From Favolaschia claudopus (Eukaryota > Basidiomycota > Agaricomycetes > Agaricales > Mycenaceae), in contig JAWWNJ010000003.1 of assembly GCA_037176885.1 (NCBI GenBank), forward strand, positions 1,736,001 to 1,800,000: a stretch of DNA of 64,000 nt. The letters run 5' to 3'. Shown here in pieces: positions 12,193-23,549 of this stretch. The notes under the pieces are model-generated. The model saw only the letters and a list, made by a program, of their open reading frames with translations. It made no database searches and was not told the DNA's origin. The first letter of the stretch is position 1. Each line of letters begins with the position of its first letter. The translations under genes and the position numbers were made by a program.

Positions 12193-14024
12193 CTGCCAAA
12201 ATCTTGCCAATATCTTGATTCCACGTATAATTTGCTTAATTCACTAACGTAGAATAGCTTTAATAGTTCTAAATTTTTGTCCATAACTTCTTTACATATA
12301 TATACTTAATCTGGTCAGAGGGATTGTCCCTCCGCCTCCTCGTTGTGCTAATACTACTTGTTTTTGTGGGCAAGTCTCAAGAAGGAAGTGTGACCGTCCG
12401 AGATGTCTCGAGGGTCTAGCGACGTTTCTGAATACCCATGCAGCTGCATTTTGTTGGTTCGTCATTTGAAAGGAATAGGCCTGAGATGGAACAGACTTGG
12501 TGGCGAGTGAGTAAGCGGCAACATGCGCGTGAGCTAATTGTCATTGTAGAGTGTTATCAGTCAATTCTGATATCTGTGTTGCTCACATTGGAAGTCTACA
12601 ACCACTCAGCGCAGCAGAGCCAATAGTCATTCGTCTCAATATGAATATAGTCTGTTCGAAATTCTGAGACAAAATATGATGGGAAAATCCTTTTGTGTCC
12701 GAATCGCAGATCCGTCGAGTCTCAACGTTCTCAACAGCGATCGCCGCACTGTTGGTGCGCAAAGGCACGACAAAGATTGAGATTGGAACCTTTTTTTCCC
12801 GTTGACTATGCTCGCTGCACTCCGCCCAAAGGCGAGGGAGCCAAGGCAGCCCCTACATCACTACAGAATACAGAACAAAGCCGTAGCTACGTGAGTGCGC
12901 AGAAAATAGCAAAACTAACAAGGAGTGGGTGGGTGGGCACGAGAAAAGAGGGATGACAGCGACGGGGGAGAAGACTAGTAGCAGGGGACGAGACTCAGGG
13001 TCATGGAGGGGGACTGGATAAGTGAAAGTCTCAAAGAGACGGAGTCGCCGCGCCAAAAGCGCGATGTGCGGAGGTGGGCGAGACGAAGAGAATGAGGAGA
13101 CATGTGACTGATGAGATCACCTTTTGCCAATCCCCTTGGTCTGCCAGACCATCCATGAATACAATAGCTGTCATTGTAACAACCTTCAAGGCTGGACTTG
13201 ATTTGAACGAGGTGGGGAGATTCGGGCTGAAGTAAGTTGATAAGGAAAGTAGGAAAGAGTTTGAATGCCTTGTTAGCGAGCATAGGCAGGCGCTTGTGCG
13301 CTGAGTTTGATTGTTTTAGTTCGCGAGATTGTATTGATGAATTCTGGAGGCCTTGAGGCAATAACCATAAACCAGTACAGCAATAACCCATCCTCTCATG
13401 ATTACTTCGAGCACTGGTTGTGCACGGTTGCACCTTTTCTATTCAATCGTAGCGTAATGTTTCGAGAGAATGGTCGGGGTTTGACTCCCGGCCGGTGCGT
13501 TTCGATGTCTTGTCTTGTCGCAACCTTTTCATCCTTGACTATAACTATGACTACGACTGTGGGTGATATTGTGGTGAGCAGCGGATGCTACACTTTATTT
13601 TACAGTAAGTAACTCGACTCGGGATAGATTCAGTCTGAATTAATAATTTCTCCGGGGAGATTGGATCTGAAGTATAAAGGAAACAGGAAACATTTCGAAT
13701 GCCTTGTTAGCCAGAAAAACTTAAATGCGCCGTTTTCGCGTTGATCTAATTACAGTATGTCTGTGCGTCGGGAGTGGTTGAATCGTCAGAATTCAGGATA
13801 GACTCGGGGCGGACTGTGAGGGATTTGCCGACGAGGAAATCAACAGTACAAGAATCGAACCTCCCCCCGGATTTTCAGGATCATTGTGACGCGTCACGTA
13901 TGTAACGTAGTTAGTCACAGATGTCACTACGTCATAGTCACGAACGCGATCACGTTCCGCTTCCCCGCTTCCTGCTTCTTTCCCCCGACGTCGCGTCTGA
14001 AGCAAAGCTCCGCCTGAAGACTCC
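12193..14024. other. No gene recognised
   Basis: Mixed sequence after the transposase stop. The longest open frame (minus strand, 13433-12975, 152 codons) has no family features. Nothing else is supported. Confidence 0.45.
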
Positions 14025-14543
14025 TCTATGGCCTCGGAAACTGTCGATCTTGCAGAGCAAATTGCTTTTGTGCCTCCTCTCACTGCAAAAACTCCCACTC
14101 CAGGCTTAGTCTCCAGCCTCTATCTTGAGAAAACTACGTCTATCCGAAACTGATCGCAAAGCTGCGCAAGACCACATCGATGATGTTGGGCTAGACTCGT
14201 ATAGATTCTCCAATAGCCCTGAGGATCAAGGTACTGTCATCTCTGCCTCAGAATCCTATGCAGTAGAATAATGAATGGAAACTGCCACGGTAGTCAAAGC
14301 ATGTGAAATGTTTTCCGATCTTGGTCTATACATACATACATACCGCCCGACGGCGACGTGCGCTCGAAACTTGCAATAGTCACCTCCGATAGCGATAAAT
14401 TCACGTCCCTTGCTAAAGATCCTACGAAAATACGACAATTCCTACGGATTCGGTGCATATTGCAATGGTGCCGACCATGAAGATGGACGTCATGCATCGA
14501 AGAAGCGTCAAATGGGATGGGAAAATGTTGGATGCGGCGCCTA

Positions 14544-14670
14544 CAGTGGCGGCGCCATCTGATGCCACCCCTAAAAATAGAACGGCCTATTTCTGGAACT
14601 TTTGATGCAAATGGAGTCGATTGGGGTCACATTAATTTTTCGGAGGTGGCATCAGATGGCGCCGCCACTG
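14544..14670. mobile_element. 127-bp TA MITE inside the MULE gene
   Basis: Near-perfect terminal inverted repeats: CAGTGGCGGCGCCATCTGAT left, ATCAGATGGCGCCGCCACTG right. Flanked by TA at 14542-14543 and 14671-14672. A decayed copy lies at 60908-61009. Confidence 0.93.
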
Positions 14671-15816
14671 TACTTCCGTTTACGTAAGGTCTACCCACGA
14701 CGTAACAGATAAAGAAAGTGCGTGTCAAGAACATTTTTTTTTTTTAATTGATTTTCCTCAAACCGACAGGCTCTGTTCTCCTCACTATAGATCACATCAT
14801 GGGAGATTTTACGCACTCCCCTCAATGCCTTGAGACGGAGATCATGTCACGCACTCCCCGAATCCCCCTCGGCCTCTCTTGCGCGATTTCGCTCTTGGAC
14901 TGCTCCGCAAACAAACACCACTCCCACAGCTTCGCCAACAATGCCGTGAATTCTCGCGATCCCGTTGGGGAACTCAAGCCGGTGATTCTCTCTATCGCTT
15001 TACTCTGTCGCCTTACGAAACAACATCATTGTACCGGACAATTGCACAAGAATCTGGAATCCCTCAGCGCTCATCACCGGAAAACAATTTAGATCTATGG
15101 TGTCGTGCCGAAAATTCCTCCCCCCCGGATCCTCGGCTTGCCGCCTCTTGTCTCTCGTATACACCTTTGATTCCCGGCCATTCCGAGCGCTTCAGCATCA
15201 TTCTTTTGACCCCGGAGCAACGGCTTCTTGCTTGGAAGTACGGTCACAAAAAACAGATGCTGATGGACTTGACTTTGGGAGTTTGCGCCCTTCTCGCAAT
15301 TCTCATGGTTCTGGACGATCAGCAGAAAGGCTTTCCTGTCGGGTTCATGCTATTCACTGCAAAGAAGGACGCGAAAGCCGTACATGCCGACTACAACAAA
15401 GAACTTCTCGCCGATCTTTTGCAAAAGTGGAAGGAGGGTATGGGCAAGAATGAGGAGGGAGAGAGCTTTGATGTGAAGGTTGCAGCCACTGACAACGATA
15501 CGCGCGAGCGCTTCGGCTTGCGTCAAAACTGGCCCGAAGTCTTGCTTCTGCTGTGCATATTTCATGTATGGCAGGCATGGCGCAATGGTCTCAACAAATA
15601 TCTGCGCGCTATTCCCAAAGGACCTGACCGTCGTTCTGTTCGGACTCGCTTGGCGAAATTCTTGATGCGCCTCCTCAAGGAGATCGACATTTACGAAGAC
15701 GCAATCAATGCATACAAAACCGAACTTGAGGACTTCAAAAAATTGGGTCGTACACGGACTGCTATCGCTCAGACTCAATCGAAAGCCGCCATTGCTTTTC
15801 TGACCTATCTCCAGGG

Positions 15817-16021
15817 TGTGACGGATCGGCGTTCGCATCCGCTCACGGCGAGATCTGCCCGTTTCGTCCCCATGACTCCATGTACACAGCCTTGATTTTC
15901 CTGTATAAGTAGTTTAGTTCTTGTCGTAGTAGCTTTTCCCTTGGTCAATCTAAGACTTACACCAGTTCTTTTTGTTTGATCCACTTGTGCCGGAACTCGA
16001 CTCGCCTTCGCTTCCGTCACA
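15817..16021. mobile_element. 205-bp TIR element with 5-bp duplication, inside the MULE gene
   Basis: Ends TGTGACGGAT and, inverted, TGTGACGGAAG. The duplication CAGGG sits at 15812-15816 and 16022-16026. Insert plus one duplication is 210 nt, so excision restores the frame exactly (CTC CAG GGA TAT CTG). Confidence 0.85.
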
Positions 16022-16874
16022 CAGGGATATCTGAAGGCACATGAGATGTGGCAGTCGTGGTCATTGGCGGGTGCGAAGAAGGCAGCCGAGATCATGGGAA
16101 TTCCTGTGTCCCATGTCGCTCGGACAACTAATACTTTGGAATCATTCAACGGCAGACTCAAGGGGGTTTATTTCTCCCAGTATCAGCACTCCGGACGCTT
16201 GCCTCGTACTGTACCTGCCTGTATAGAGGCAACCGTCACGGTAACGGTGGGGTCGGTTGTGTTGCCTCTTTTTGAGGTGGTCACGGTCACGATTGAGGCC
16301 GTTGCCTTGAAAAAATCGTGACGCAACAAGAAAAAAAGTTTTTGGCCTGGGAACTCAGTGGGAACATATACGGGTGAGTCTGTGCTTACCTTTTGTGCTG
16401 CTTATTGTAAGGCTGGATATAAATACGAGTATATTAAAATATAATCAATTATAATCGTAGAATTATGATTAAATATGCTTCGCCCCATAATCTCAAGGTC
16501 TGTGAATACACTCGGTTGCATTACAATACATTATGATTATGATATGGTATGGGGTCTGTATTTAATCATAATCTTAAGGATGGGTGGGGGCAATAAAATG
16601 GCATATTCTTAGGTATACAGTGTCTGTTGAGTACCTAAAGCTCGTATCTGACCATAGGTAAATAGTGTGGTCTCTCCAACTCACCCGATAACTCAAATTC
16701 AACCCCAATTTGGCAGTGTTTGGAACTTGCTGTCAACCGTGGCCCCGGTCCGTGGGGCATTATTGATGCCATGCTTTTTGCACTCAAACAATGTCTGATG
16801 GGTTGGAAGCGTATTGAATCATAATGTTCCAGCCTTAGCTTATTGGCCGACATCCCTCGAAATTGTAGTGAATA

Positions 16875-17069
16875 GAGGCTTTGCGGTAGCCACTGGTGGC
16901 TATTGGTGGCTAATTTTTCTCGGGACCAGACGACAGCCTCTGGGTAGATTAGCCACCATTTGTACGTCCTATTGACAGGATGCAGTGGTGGCTACCTTGA
17001 GCCGGAGGCTCAAAAAACTATTGCACACGAGGAGCTACCAATAGCCACCGGTGGCTACCGCAAAGTCTC
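16875..17069. mobile_element. 195-bp TA MITE, second copy
   Basis: Same family and length as 9607-9801, in the opposite orientation. Ends GAGGCTTTGCGGTAGCCAC and GGCTACCGCAAAGTCTC, TA at 16873-16874 and 17070-17071. Nested in the element at 16209-17735. Confidence 0.9.
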
Positions 17070-17140
17070 TAATTCAACTAGTCTCGTAAACCAGACTTTA
17101 TACCGGGCGATGAGAAGACAATCGTTCTCAAGGACCTATA

Positions 17141-17588
17141 TAAAGTCTGGGATTTGATGGGGGGTAGGTCAGTGAAGCGTCCGTGAGAGTGATGGGAGTG
17201 ATACGGCTGCTGATGGCCGTCGCTTGCCCGCCCCTCCAGAGCGATGCGCTCCTCGTCCTTTGCGTGTACTTCACGTATAATGACCCATGATATAATTAAA
17301 GTACACTGATATAGGGATGAAATCGACGCGTCTCCCATGCTCTCAGACCCGTCTTCAGTCGTCAATTCGCGTCAATGGCTAGACGCTCTCCTCCGCCGCC
17401 GATGCAAAGTAGTGGAGCTAAGGCCATTCCAACTCGACCTCGGGATGCGCGTCATTGAAGGAAAGGATGTTTTCTGTGGACGTTGCCAGCGAGCCGCCAC
17501 CCAAAAGGGGAACCTGCCGTTTGGCGGATCAGCTCAGCATCTCCCACGGACGCTTCACTGACCTACCCCCCATCAAATCCTAGACTAT
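17141..17588. mobile_element. MITE of about 450 bp with 36-bp inner inverted repeat
   Basis: Left GGATTTGATGGGGGGTAGGT continues to CAGTGAAGCGTCCGTG; the exact complement closes the right end. TA-rich edges (TATATAAAGTCT and AGACTATA) suggest a TA duplication; outer boundaries are good to a few bases. Nested in 16209-17735. Confidence 0.75.
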
Positions 17589-18454
17589 AATTCAACGACT
17601 TGATGGCTTCTTCACGAATTTTTTGAACCAGACGGTTGCCTCTTGGCAACGGTCACGGCTCACGGCTGGTCGGTTGCCTGAATATGAGGCAACCGTTTTG
17701 TCACGGTCCCTCGCTGGTTGCTTAGGGAGGTACAGTATCGACGTGTGGATCTTGACCATCATGATGATCACAAAGGTTTGCTTTTAACCTTTCTTCTGAG
17801 ACGCAGATTCAATCGACAATAATACATCACAGGTCATGCCTGACTTCCTCGAAGCCTGGGTGGAGAAGCGCGAGTTGAAGACTCACTACCAAAACATGCG
17901 GAAAATAGCCCCCAAAACCACCAATCCTTCCATCGCACGCCTTCCAGCCATAAATTTGTCATGCCGTCCTCTCCATCGGATTCCGCACCTGCTTCACGTA
18001 TTCAACTCAACGCGCCTGTCTCCTCCTCAACATCCCCGCATGAACTCATCACCCGAGCCGATTCATGGCTAAATTCTGCTTGTCGACTTCTGAGATGGAT
18101 CCTGACGCTGCGGATCGCAATGCGCACGACCGTATTGTGAAGCTGGAGACGAACTTGCTTGAACAACTGGCTGAGGACGACTCTGACACCGCTGACGAAG
18201 ACGACGAGGAACTCGATATCAAAAGTTTTGAATTGATGAAAAATTGCGGCTCACCTCTCACACCAATCTCACACTCAATCCCGACGGCGAAACCAGCATC
18301 AGCCTCGGAGGCGACGAATACAGCTTTGCCAGCGGCGAACGTACAGGATTGTTGACTGCCGATGACTATGAGTCCTCGATTCCCGACGTTGCAATGACAG
18401 ATGTATGGGCGATATACTGTATATTTATTATTTGCGACATGTGTGGTAAATTAG

Positions 18455-18780
18455 GGTACAACTTACACTTTTAGCAACAACTTTGTTGTACCGCTGGCAA
18501 CTTTGAGCTGAATGATAATTAGTATACAACCTCGCGGACGACAACTTTGAGAAGTGACATGTTTGTGATGTGACAACTGATTGTGATTCTATGCCGGCAT
18601 CAACAACTTTCACTCTGCTCACAACAGTGTCGACAACAACTTTTTGTCCGCAACGAAACTGGGGCTACAACTCTTTCTGGAGGCAACTTCTTTTGTAGTA
18701 TACAACTTGGGATTGTAACAGTCTGTCTGGCTACAACTGAATCTGGCGACAACTTTGTCTGGTAGCAACTTCTGACTTGT
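18455..18780. repeat. Degenerate ACAACTTT array
   Basis: At least twelve copies of ACAACTTT or close variants (GGCAACTTTG, GACAACTTTG, TACAACTTGG) spaced roughly 15-40 bases apart, mostly in one orientation. No larger repeat unit is obvious. Confidence 0.7.
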
Positions 18781-18952
18781 CACTTAGGAACTCTTGGTTT
18801 TGGTTCGGACTCTCAGTTTGATCTTTCCTCACTAAACTATATGCAGGAAATGCCAAAAATCTCTTTTAAAACATTGAGAGTATGCTATTTATGAGCCATG
18901 CTGCTGATTTACCTCGCATGATTTTACCGGGGCCGCTGGTCGCGCCTTATTA

Positions 18953-19161
18953 GCCTGTTTGCGATGCAGCCATTGAATGGCTAATGGCTACGCAAGTGCC
19001 CGAATTCCGGCGTATTGACGAAAGCTACCCCCGGTCTGAGCATCCAATTTTCATTCCAAATAGCTCTTCTTGACTTCCACATAAAAGTTTAGCCCATCAA
19101 ACTTTCCTAATACGGAAATCGGTAGCCATTCAATGGCTCCAATGGCTCTTCGCAAACCCTC
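18953..19161. mobile_element. TA MITE, CATTGAATGGCT family
   Basis: The right end, inverted, is GAGGGTTTGCGAAGAGCCAT, with AGCCATTCAATGGC just inside it. The left end is a decayed version (GCCTGTTTGCGATGCAGCC). TA at 18951-18952 and 19162-19163. The same end appears at 29535-29572. Confidence 0.75.
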
Positions 19162-19647
19162 TATTACCACTTTGGGCTCCCAGTCGATCGGCGTCATATC
19201 CAGATCGTCATATGATAGCAGACACAACTTCATATCAAGCCGGAATTTTGCCCAAAATTCTTTGAAACTTGAGATTTAGCAGGAACTTGGGGTGGGTTTA
19301 TAGGCAAGATTCGCATTTTAGAGAAAACGAAGTAACCCTAGTCTAGGGTTAGAAAAGCGCGAAATTTTTGCGCAAAATGTCAAAAGTGTGTGTACCTAAC
19401 TTGCGATTTTGGGAAAAAAAGGCATCAACCCATGGCCTAAAGTTAGTCAGTATCTCAACTCTGACATCCATGGCAGAAATCTCCTGGTTTTGGTTGAGTT
19501 TTGGTCAAGGTTCAGTGGTGCGGCAGACATTTGATGCGCTGATGGAATCGTACAGCCACCGGCTATGTCTCGGCCCGGACCGAAAGCGCGAAATCCGTGG
19601 AAGGAAAAATGATTTTGTGGATTTTGAGACTTTTGACCCGAGGGATC
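19162..19647. other. No gene recognised
   Basis: Open frame 19368-19655 (95 codons) is unassigned. No element boundary was seen apart from the CACTG end that starts at 19648. Confidence 0.4.
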
Positions 19648-20476
19648 CACTGTAGCCCGCAAACCCCATGAATTTCACGCAGTTGATTCACCCAATCTTC
19701 ACCTGAAGTTCACCAGAAAAGCCCATGAATTTCACGCAGAACTTGTGAATTTCACGGGGTTCAATTCACCTAGTTGGACTAAGTGAATGGAACGTTTCAT
19801 GGGGTTCATTCACGTAGTTTTCCATTGAATTTCACGGAATGATAGTTTCAATTCTCCTTCATTTACCTGAGAATTCATTCATAAACTACGTGAAAATTCG
19901 ATTGAAAGTCCGTGAAAAATTAATTGGGCCAATCTTGCTTTGACCAGACATCGCTGGAATCCTATCCTACTAATACATTGTTTTACTATCTGTACTTTAC
20001 TACTGACTACTAGAATATATGACTTTACTTAGTTGCAATACAAATCACCGAACACTATATTATATAGATTGAATTTCTTGATATAGGGTGAGCGTAACCA
20101 GTACTGATGACCGGAACCATGTACCTTGCTCGGAGCAACTCTGACCCCATGAATTTCACCCAGTTTGAGAGTGAATTTCAGAGAGTCCCACCTCGGCTAA
20201 AATTGCAATTTTTCAACGATTCCAGGTGACTTGATTCAACCAATTTTCAAGTGAATTTCACGTCGTTGGAATCCAGGTATCCCAAGCCAAATTCATGCAC
20301 TTTCATTCACCCAATAACAAGGTGATATTCACGTAGCTCAGCATGGCATACAGGAAGTACGTGAATCAGGTACCTGAATTTCCAACCACGTGAATCTGAA
20401 TTCAGCTGAAAATTCGTTGAATCGTGAATTTCACGCAACGGCCAAGTAAAATTCACGGGGTTTTACAACCACAGTG
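19648..20476. mobile_element. CACTA-like non-autonomous element rich in GTGAATTTCAC motifs
   Basis: The ends pair as CACTGTAGCCCGCAAACCCC (left) and, inverted, CACTGTGGTTGTAAAACCCC (right). A dozen or so GTGAATTTCAC-like motifs occur in both orientations across the 829 bp (for example near 19666, 19725, 19746, 20150, 20252 and 20427). CACTG ends with iterated subterminal motifs fit the CACTA superfamily; the expected 3-bp duplication is not visible (ATC versus GAA). Confidence 0.6.
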
Positions 20477-20746
20477 GAAGCCAGCATCGCGATAGAAGTG
20501 ATCGACAGAATGACGTCACGGGTGCCAAATAGAAAAATGCTATTTAGCACCCCGGGTACTCCGCCACCCCGGGGTGCCAAATAGAATTTTCCCATTTCGA
20601 TGCTGCAAATTAATGTTCTATGAATGCATGAACACGGCGGGCGGAGGGCGGCAGTGCGGGTGGTTGATAACGATTGTTTCCATCAACTGATTGACAAATT
20701 ATTTTTCTTTTAAAAAGTGAACTGAACGAACTGAACTAAGAATTGA

Positions 20747-22267
20747 GCACCCCTAATTGCTAAATCCTGCACCGTTCCTCTTGCCGACTGGAATACCATT
20801 CGAGCGCTTGCCGCCGCACTTGTACAGCAGCCTGCTGCCAACTCAAATACCACCCGCATCGACTCCCTGACCACAAAACTGGACACCATTATGACGAAAC
20901 TGGAATCTCTACCCACTTTGACCACCCAAACCACTCCTGCATCCACCAGCACCCCAGACAAATCCTATGCTTCTGTCGCCGCCAGCTCACCCGCCACGTC
21001 ACTCGCCCCTTCCCACGTCACCCGTGACACATCACGTGATCTCATATTGACCCCGAAAGATCGCCTCCACAAGGCGTTCGCCAACGACACCCACTTCGCA
21101 ATCCAACAACAGTTCAATGCACTCATGAACCAGATGGAGTTTGACTCCCCTATCCACCCATCGGCTCGTGCTGTTGCGAAATATCGCAACGGAGACATCC
21201 GTCTTACACTCGCGAGAGTCGAAGAGGTAGAGGTCCTTCAGGAATACCTCAACGACTGGCTGCCCGCATTCTCCAGTCTGCTCCAATTTCGTTTCCCCTC
21301 CTACAGTTGCGGCAAAATCAGATTACTTACCAAATATGGAAATTCTCATCAATCCCCTCCTTTTGCACCCAGATGAATGGTTGTTTCATGCAGTAAGTGG
21401 AGAAAAATACTGAGAGACTCCATCTTGTACGCCTGGTGTAAAAAAATCCGTGTCTTTGCATTGATTTTGGCTGGAAAGCCGCCAAGTTTGTGTATCAAAG
21501 TGCAGCCAAAATCAGTCAGAAGTATGATGAATTTGGTTGGTTTTTGTGCCTAGATGTATTCAATCAAAGCATTACAGGCCTTTTGTGCCATCCCAGCCTG
21601 CGTATGGATGGTTTTTCTGCAGTTCTGATGGAAATTTCCTTATTTGGTAAGTAATTTGATCTTGCCGCAACTGTACGCTGTTGTCATGCATCGTGTCCCC
21701 ACTGGCTTCAATGTTGGTAATGGCACTTTGGATGCGAGCAATGACTCGTGGGAGAACGACATTCTGGAGCTAGCAGATACGAATGAAGTCGACCACGAGA
21801 GTCTGGTCCGAGTTCACTGGATCGGACGCCGTTCCAGCGAGCAGGTTCGAAAGACCAAGAAATTCTCGTCATTGGTTCTGCACTTCAATGATCGGGATGT
21901 GGCGAATTACTTCATTACGAATAAGCTCGCTCTTCACGGTCACCTCCATCGCACCGAGAAGTATTGCCCGCAGCCCATGCAGTGCTTTAACTGTTACCGT
22001 TTTGGACATGTAGCCGCGCAGTGCAAACGACCTTCTGTTTGCGGCACCTGCGCTTCTGACCACCCCACTTCGAACTGCCGCTGCCCCCACAAGACTCCCT
22101 GTCGTGCCAATTCCTCTGGATGCACCCATATCGTGCTCAAATGCGCCCTCCGGGGATGCGGCGGGCAGCACCGATCCACCGATCCTGCATGTCCCGTCCG
22201 TCAGTCGATTCTTCGACGCATCGCGGCCGAGCACCATGCATCGGGGCCGTTTTTCCCCACGGATTAA
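20747..22267 (+). pseudogene. LINE (Tad-like) ORF1/Gag-like protein, split by a MITE
   Basis: Nucleic-acid-binding ORF1 of a non-LTR retrotransposon. The frame is open from 20747 (LADWNTIRALAAALVQQ) through a Ser/Thr/Pro-rich linker and into a domain with RRM-like features. It is interrupted at a TA by the 370-bp element 21304-21673. Deleting it (372 nt with one TA) joins RFPS to YAVVMHRVPTGFNVGNG in frame. The C-terminus (21960-22230) holds zinc knuckles: CFNCYRFGHVAAQC is a full CX2CX4HX4C, followed by further Cys/His pairs. Stop at 22267. No endonuclease or reverse transcriptase follows, because a TIR element starts at 22464. The start codon is uncertain. Confidence 0.82.
21304..21673. mobile_element. 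370-bp TA MITE inside the LINE ORF1
   Basis: Terminal inverted repeats of about 45 bp. Left begins CAGTTGCGGCAAAATCAGAT, right ends TTGCCGCAACTG, both including ATTACTTACCAAATA. TA at 21302-21303 and 21674-21675. Confidence 0.9.
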
Positions 22268-22463
22268 TTCCCCCAATGCCAATCCCTGCCCCTTCCTCTT
22301 GCTCCCACACCCCTCACGTATTCACAAATTCCCTGCTCTCCCTCACCCCCGGGATTACTCCTACTGAACCCATGAAAACCACTCCCACCCATATAAATGC
22401 AATCAATAGTAGAATCTCATGTTTAGAGTAGCATCATACGCCGTAAACGGCGTCCAGTTACTA

Positions 22464-23145
22464 CAGTGCCGGACACGCAAAGTCGACAATGTTGATTGCC
22501 GGCGAACGGGAATTTTGAGGATAAATCCCACTTCAGAATCGGATTCGCCGACCCCGGAAAAGCTCAAAAAACTACCTCCGAAGTTTTTCCCACGACATTT
22601 TGGCTGTGGCCAAATTTTTGGGGTCAAAAATCGAAACTCTGTGTACCTATTTTGAGCTCCGAGCGCAAAAATTTTGATCTCTGAGTGGTGCCGGAGAGAG
22701 TACGACGGCCGGAACTGCAATCTAGGCGGAAATCCGTACAAACTTTCAATACCAACTCACGGCAGCGGAACGGCACGGTGGACGGCAAGCGTGTTCGGTG
22801 ACGGAATTGATCAACATGATGTAAAATGTCCAAATACGGTGACGTTTTCCAGGGAACTTGTGTCAAAACGGCTCGTGAAATTATTTTTATTTTATCAGGA
22901 ACAGAACCAGCTCGATTAACGGAGTCGATTGCGCTATGTTTCGTAATTTTCCCATCAAATTTAGGTGTTCGGCCAAATTTTTGGGGTGAATTTTTTTGAT
23001 TTTGAGTTTTGGGGAAATCGGCTCGTGCAAAACCATTCTTTGGGTCCATAACATCGTGTTTTCACAAAAAACTAGCCACCTGGGCATGTGTAACACCTTC
23101 CATAAATGGAAGATCAAAGTTGTCGACTTTGCGTGTCCGGCCCTG
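22464..23145. mobile_element. 682-bp TA-flanked TIR element (CAG..GCCGGACACGC family)
   Basis: Ends CAGTGCCGGACACGCAAAGT and, inverted, CAGGGCCGGACACGCAAAGT, extending through GTCGACAA. TA at 22462-22463 and 23146-23147. No transposase. Relatives: truncated copy at 3152-3370 and a diverged one at 47647-48314. Confidence 0.9.
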
Positions 23146-23147
23146 TA

Positions 23148-23549
23148 TCTTTCTATCTTTCTTTTATTCTCTATTTCCCCTCCACCAATCCGACACTCGT
23201 TATTATCCTGTTCTCTCACATTCCCCGACTCCCCGCGCGCCAAGGGCGCTGCTCGATACAACGATGACTATACCGACACTACCATCATGATATTTCTTTT
23301 GATCCTGTTTTGTTCCGACCGTAGTATATAGACCTGTACCGTCGATAGTCAGTCCTTTAGTCAATATTATCGCCACTCACTCCGCTGGTTTTGACTGCCC
23401 CAGCGAACCTCTTTGTGTTCCGGAACTAGTTCAAGGCTCGTTGCGCTTGAGCTCTCCGTAACATCGATATCTCGTCGCTGCTGTGTGCTGGTTTCCCCTC
23501 TGGTCGATCCCCCGAGCTTACCGCTACGCTGTCGACGCCCCGACTGACT
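23148..23549. other. Probable untranslated leader of the gypsy element
   Basis: Pyrimidine-rich stretch ahead of the first Gag-like frame. An LTR edge may lie here but no paired LTR was found in the window. Confidence 0.3.

Larger units (their letters stand above)
16209..17735. mobile_element. 1.53-kb TA-flanked TIR element inside the MULE gene
   Basis: Terminal inverted repeats CTGTACCTGCCT (left) and CTGTACCTCCCT (right, inverted), with AGGCAACC subterminal motifs on both sides. TA duplication at 16207-16208 and 17736-17737. Removal of the element and one TA joins SGRLPR to IDVWIL in frame. It carries two further MITEs (16875-17069 and about 17141-17588). No transposase remains. Confidence 0.82.
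14025..18403 (+). pseudogene. Mutator-like (MULE) transposase, split by three insertions
   Basis: Agaricomycete-type MULE transposase, which would mobilise DNA by cut and paste. N-terminal exons: about 14025-14108 (MASETVDLAEQIAFVPPL), about 14126-14272 (LSETDRKAAQDHIDDVGLDS) and about 14390-14542 with a GCGAY segment. The core runs through 14775-15816: QILMDLTLGV-like KKQMLMDLTLGVCALLAI, then VAATDNDTRERFGL, then the typical FHVWQAWRNGLNKYL. It resumes at 16027 with YLKAHEMWQSWSLAGAKKA and TTNTLESFNGRLKGVYF, then at 17738 with IDVWILTIMMITK, an intron (17776-17832), and VMPDFLEAWVEKREL. The tail after about 17950 is frameshifted and acidic (EDDSDTADEDDEELD). Inserts sit at 14544-14670, 15817-16021 and 16209-17735. 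Extra frameshifts near 14875 make it inactive. Confidence 0.85.

Noticed and set aside
15816..16024. The 209-nt insert in the MULE gene as a spliceosomal intron (GTGTGA...CACAG)
   Set aside because: Splicing there would break the frame; a TIR element with a CAGGG duplication restores it exactly.
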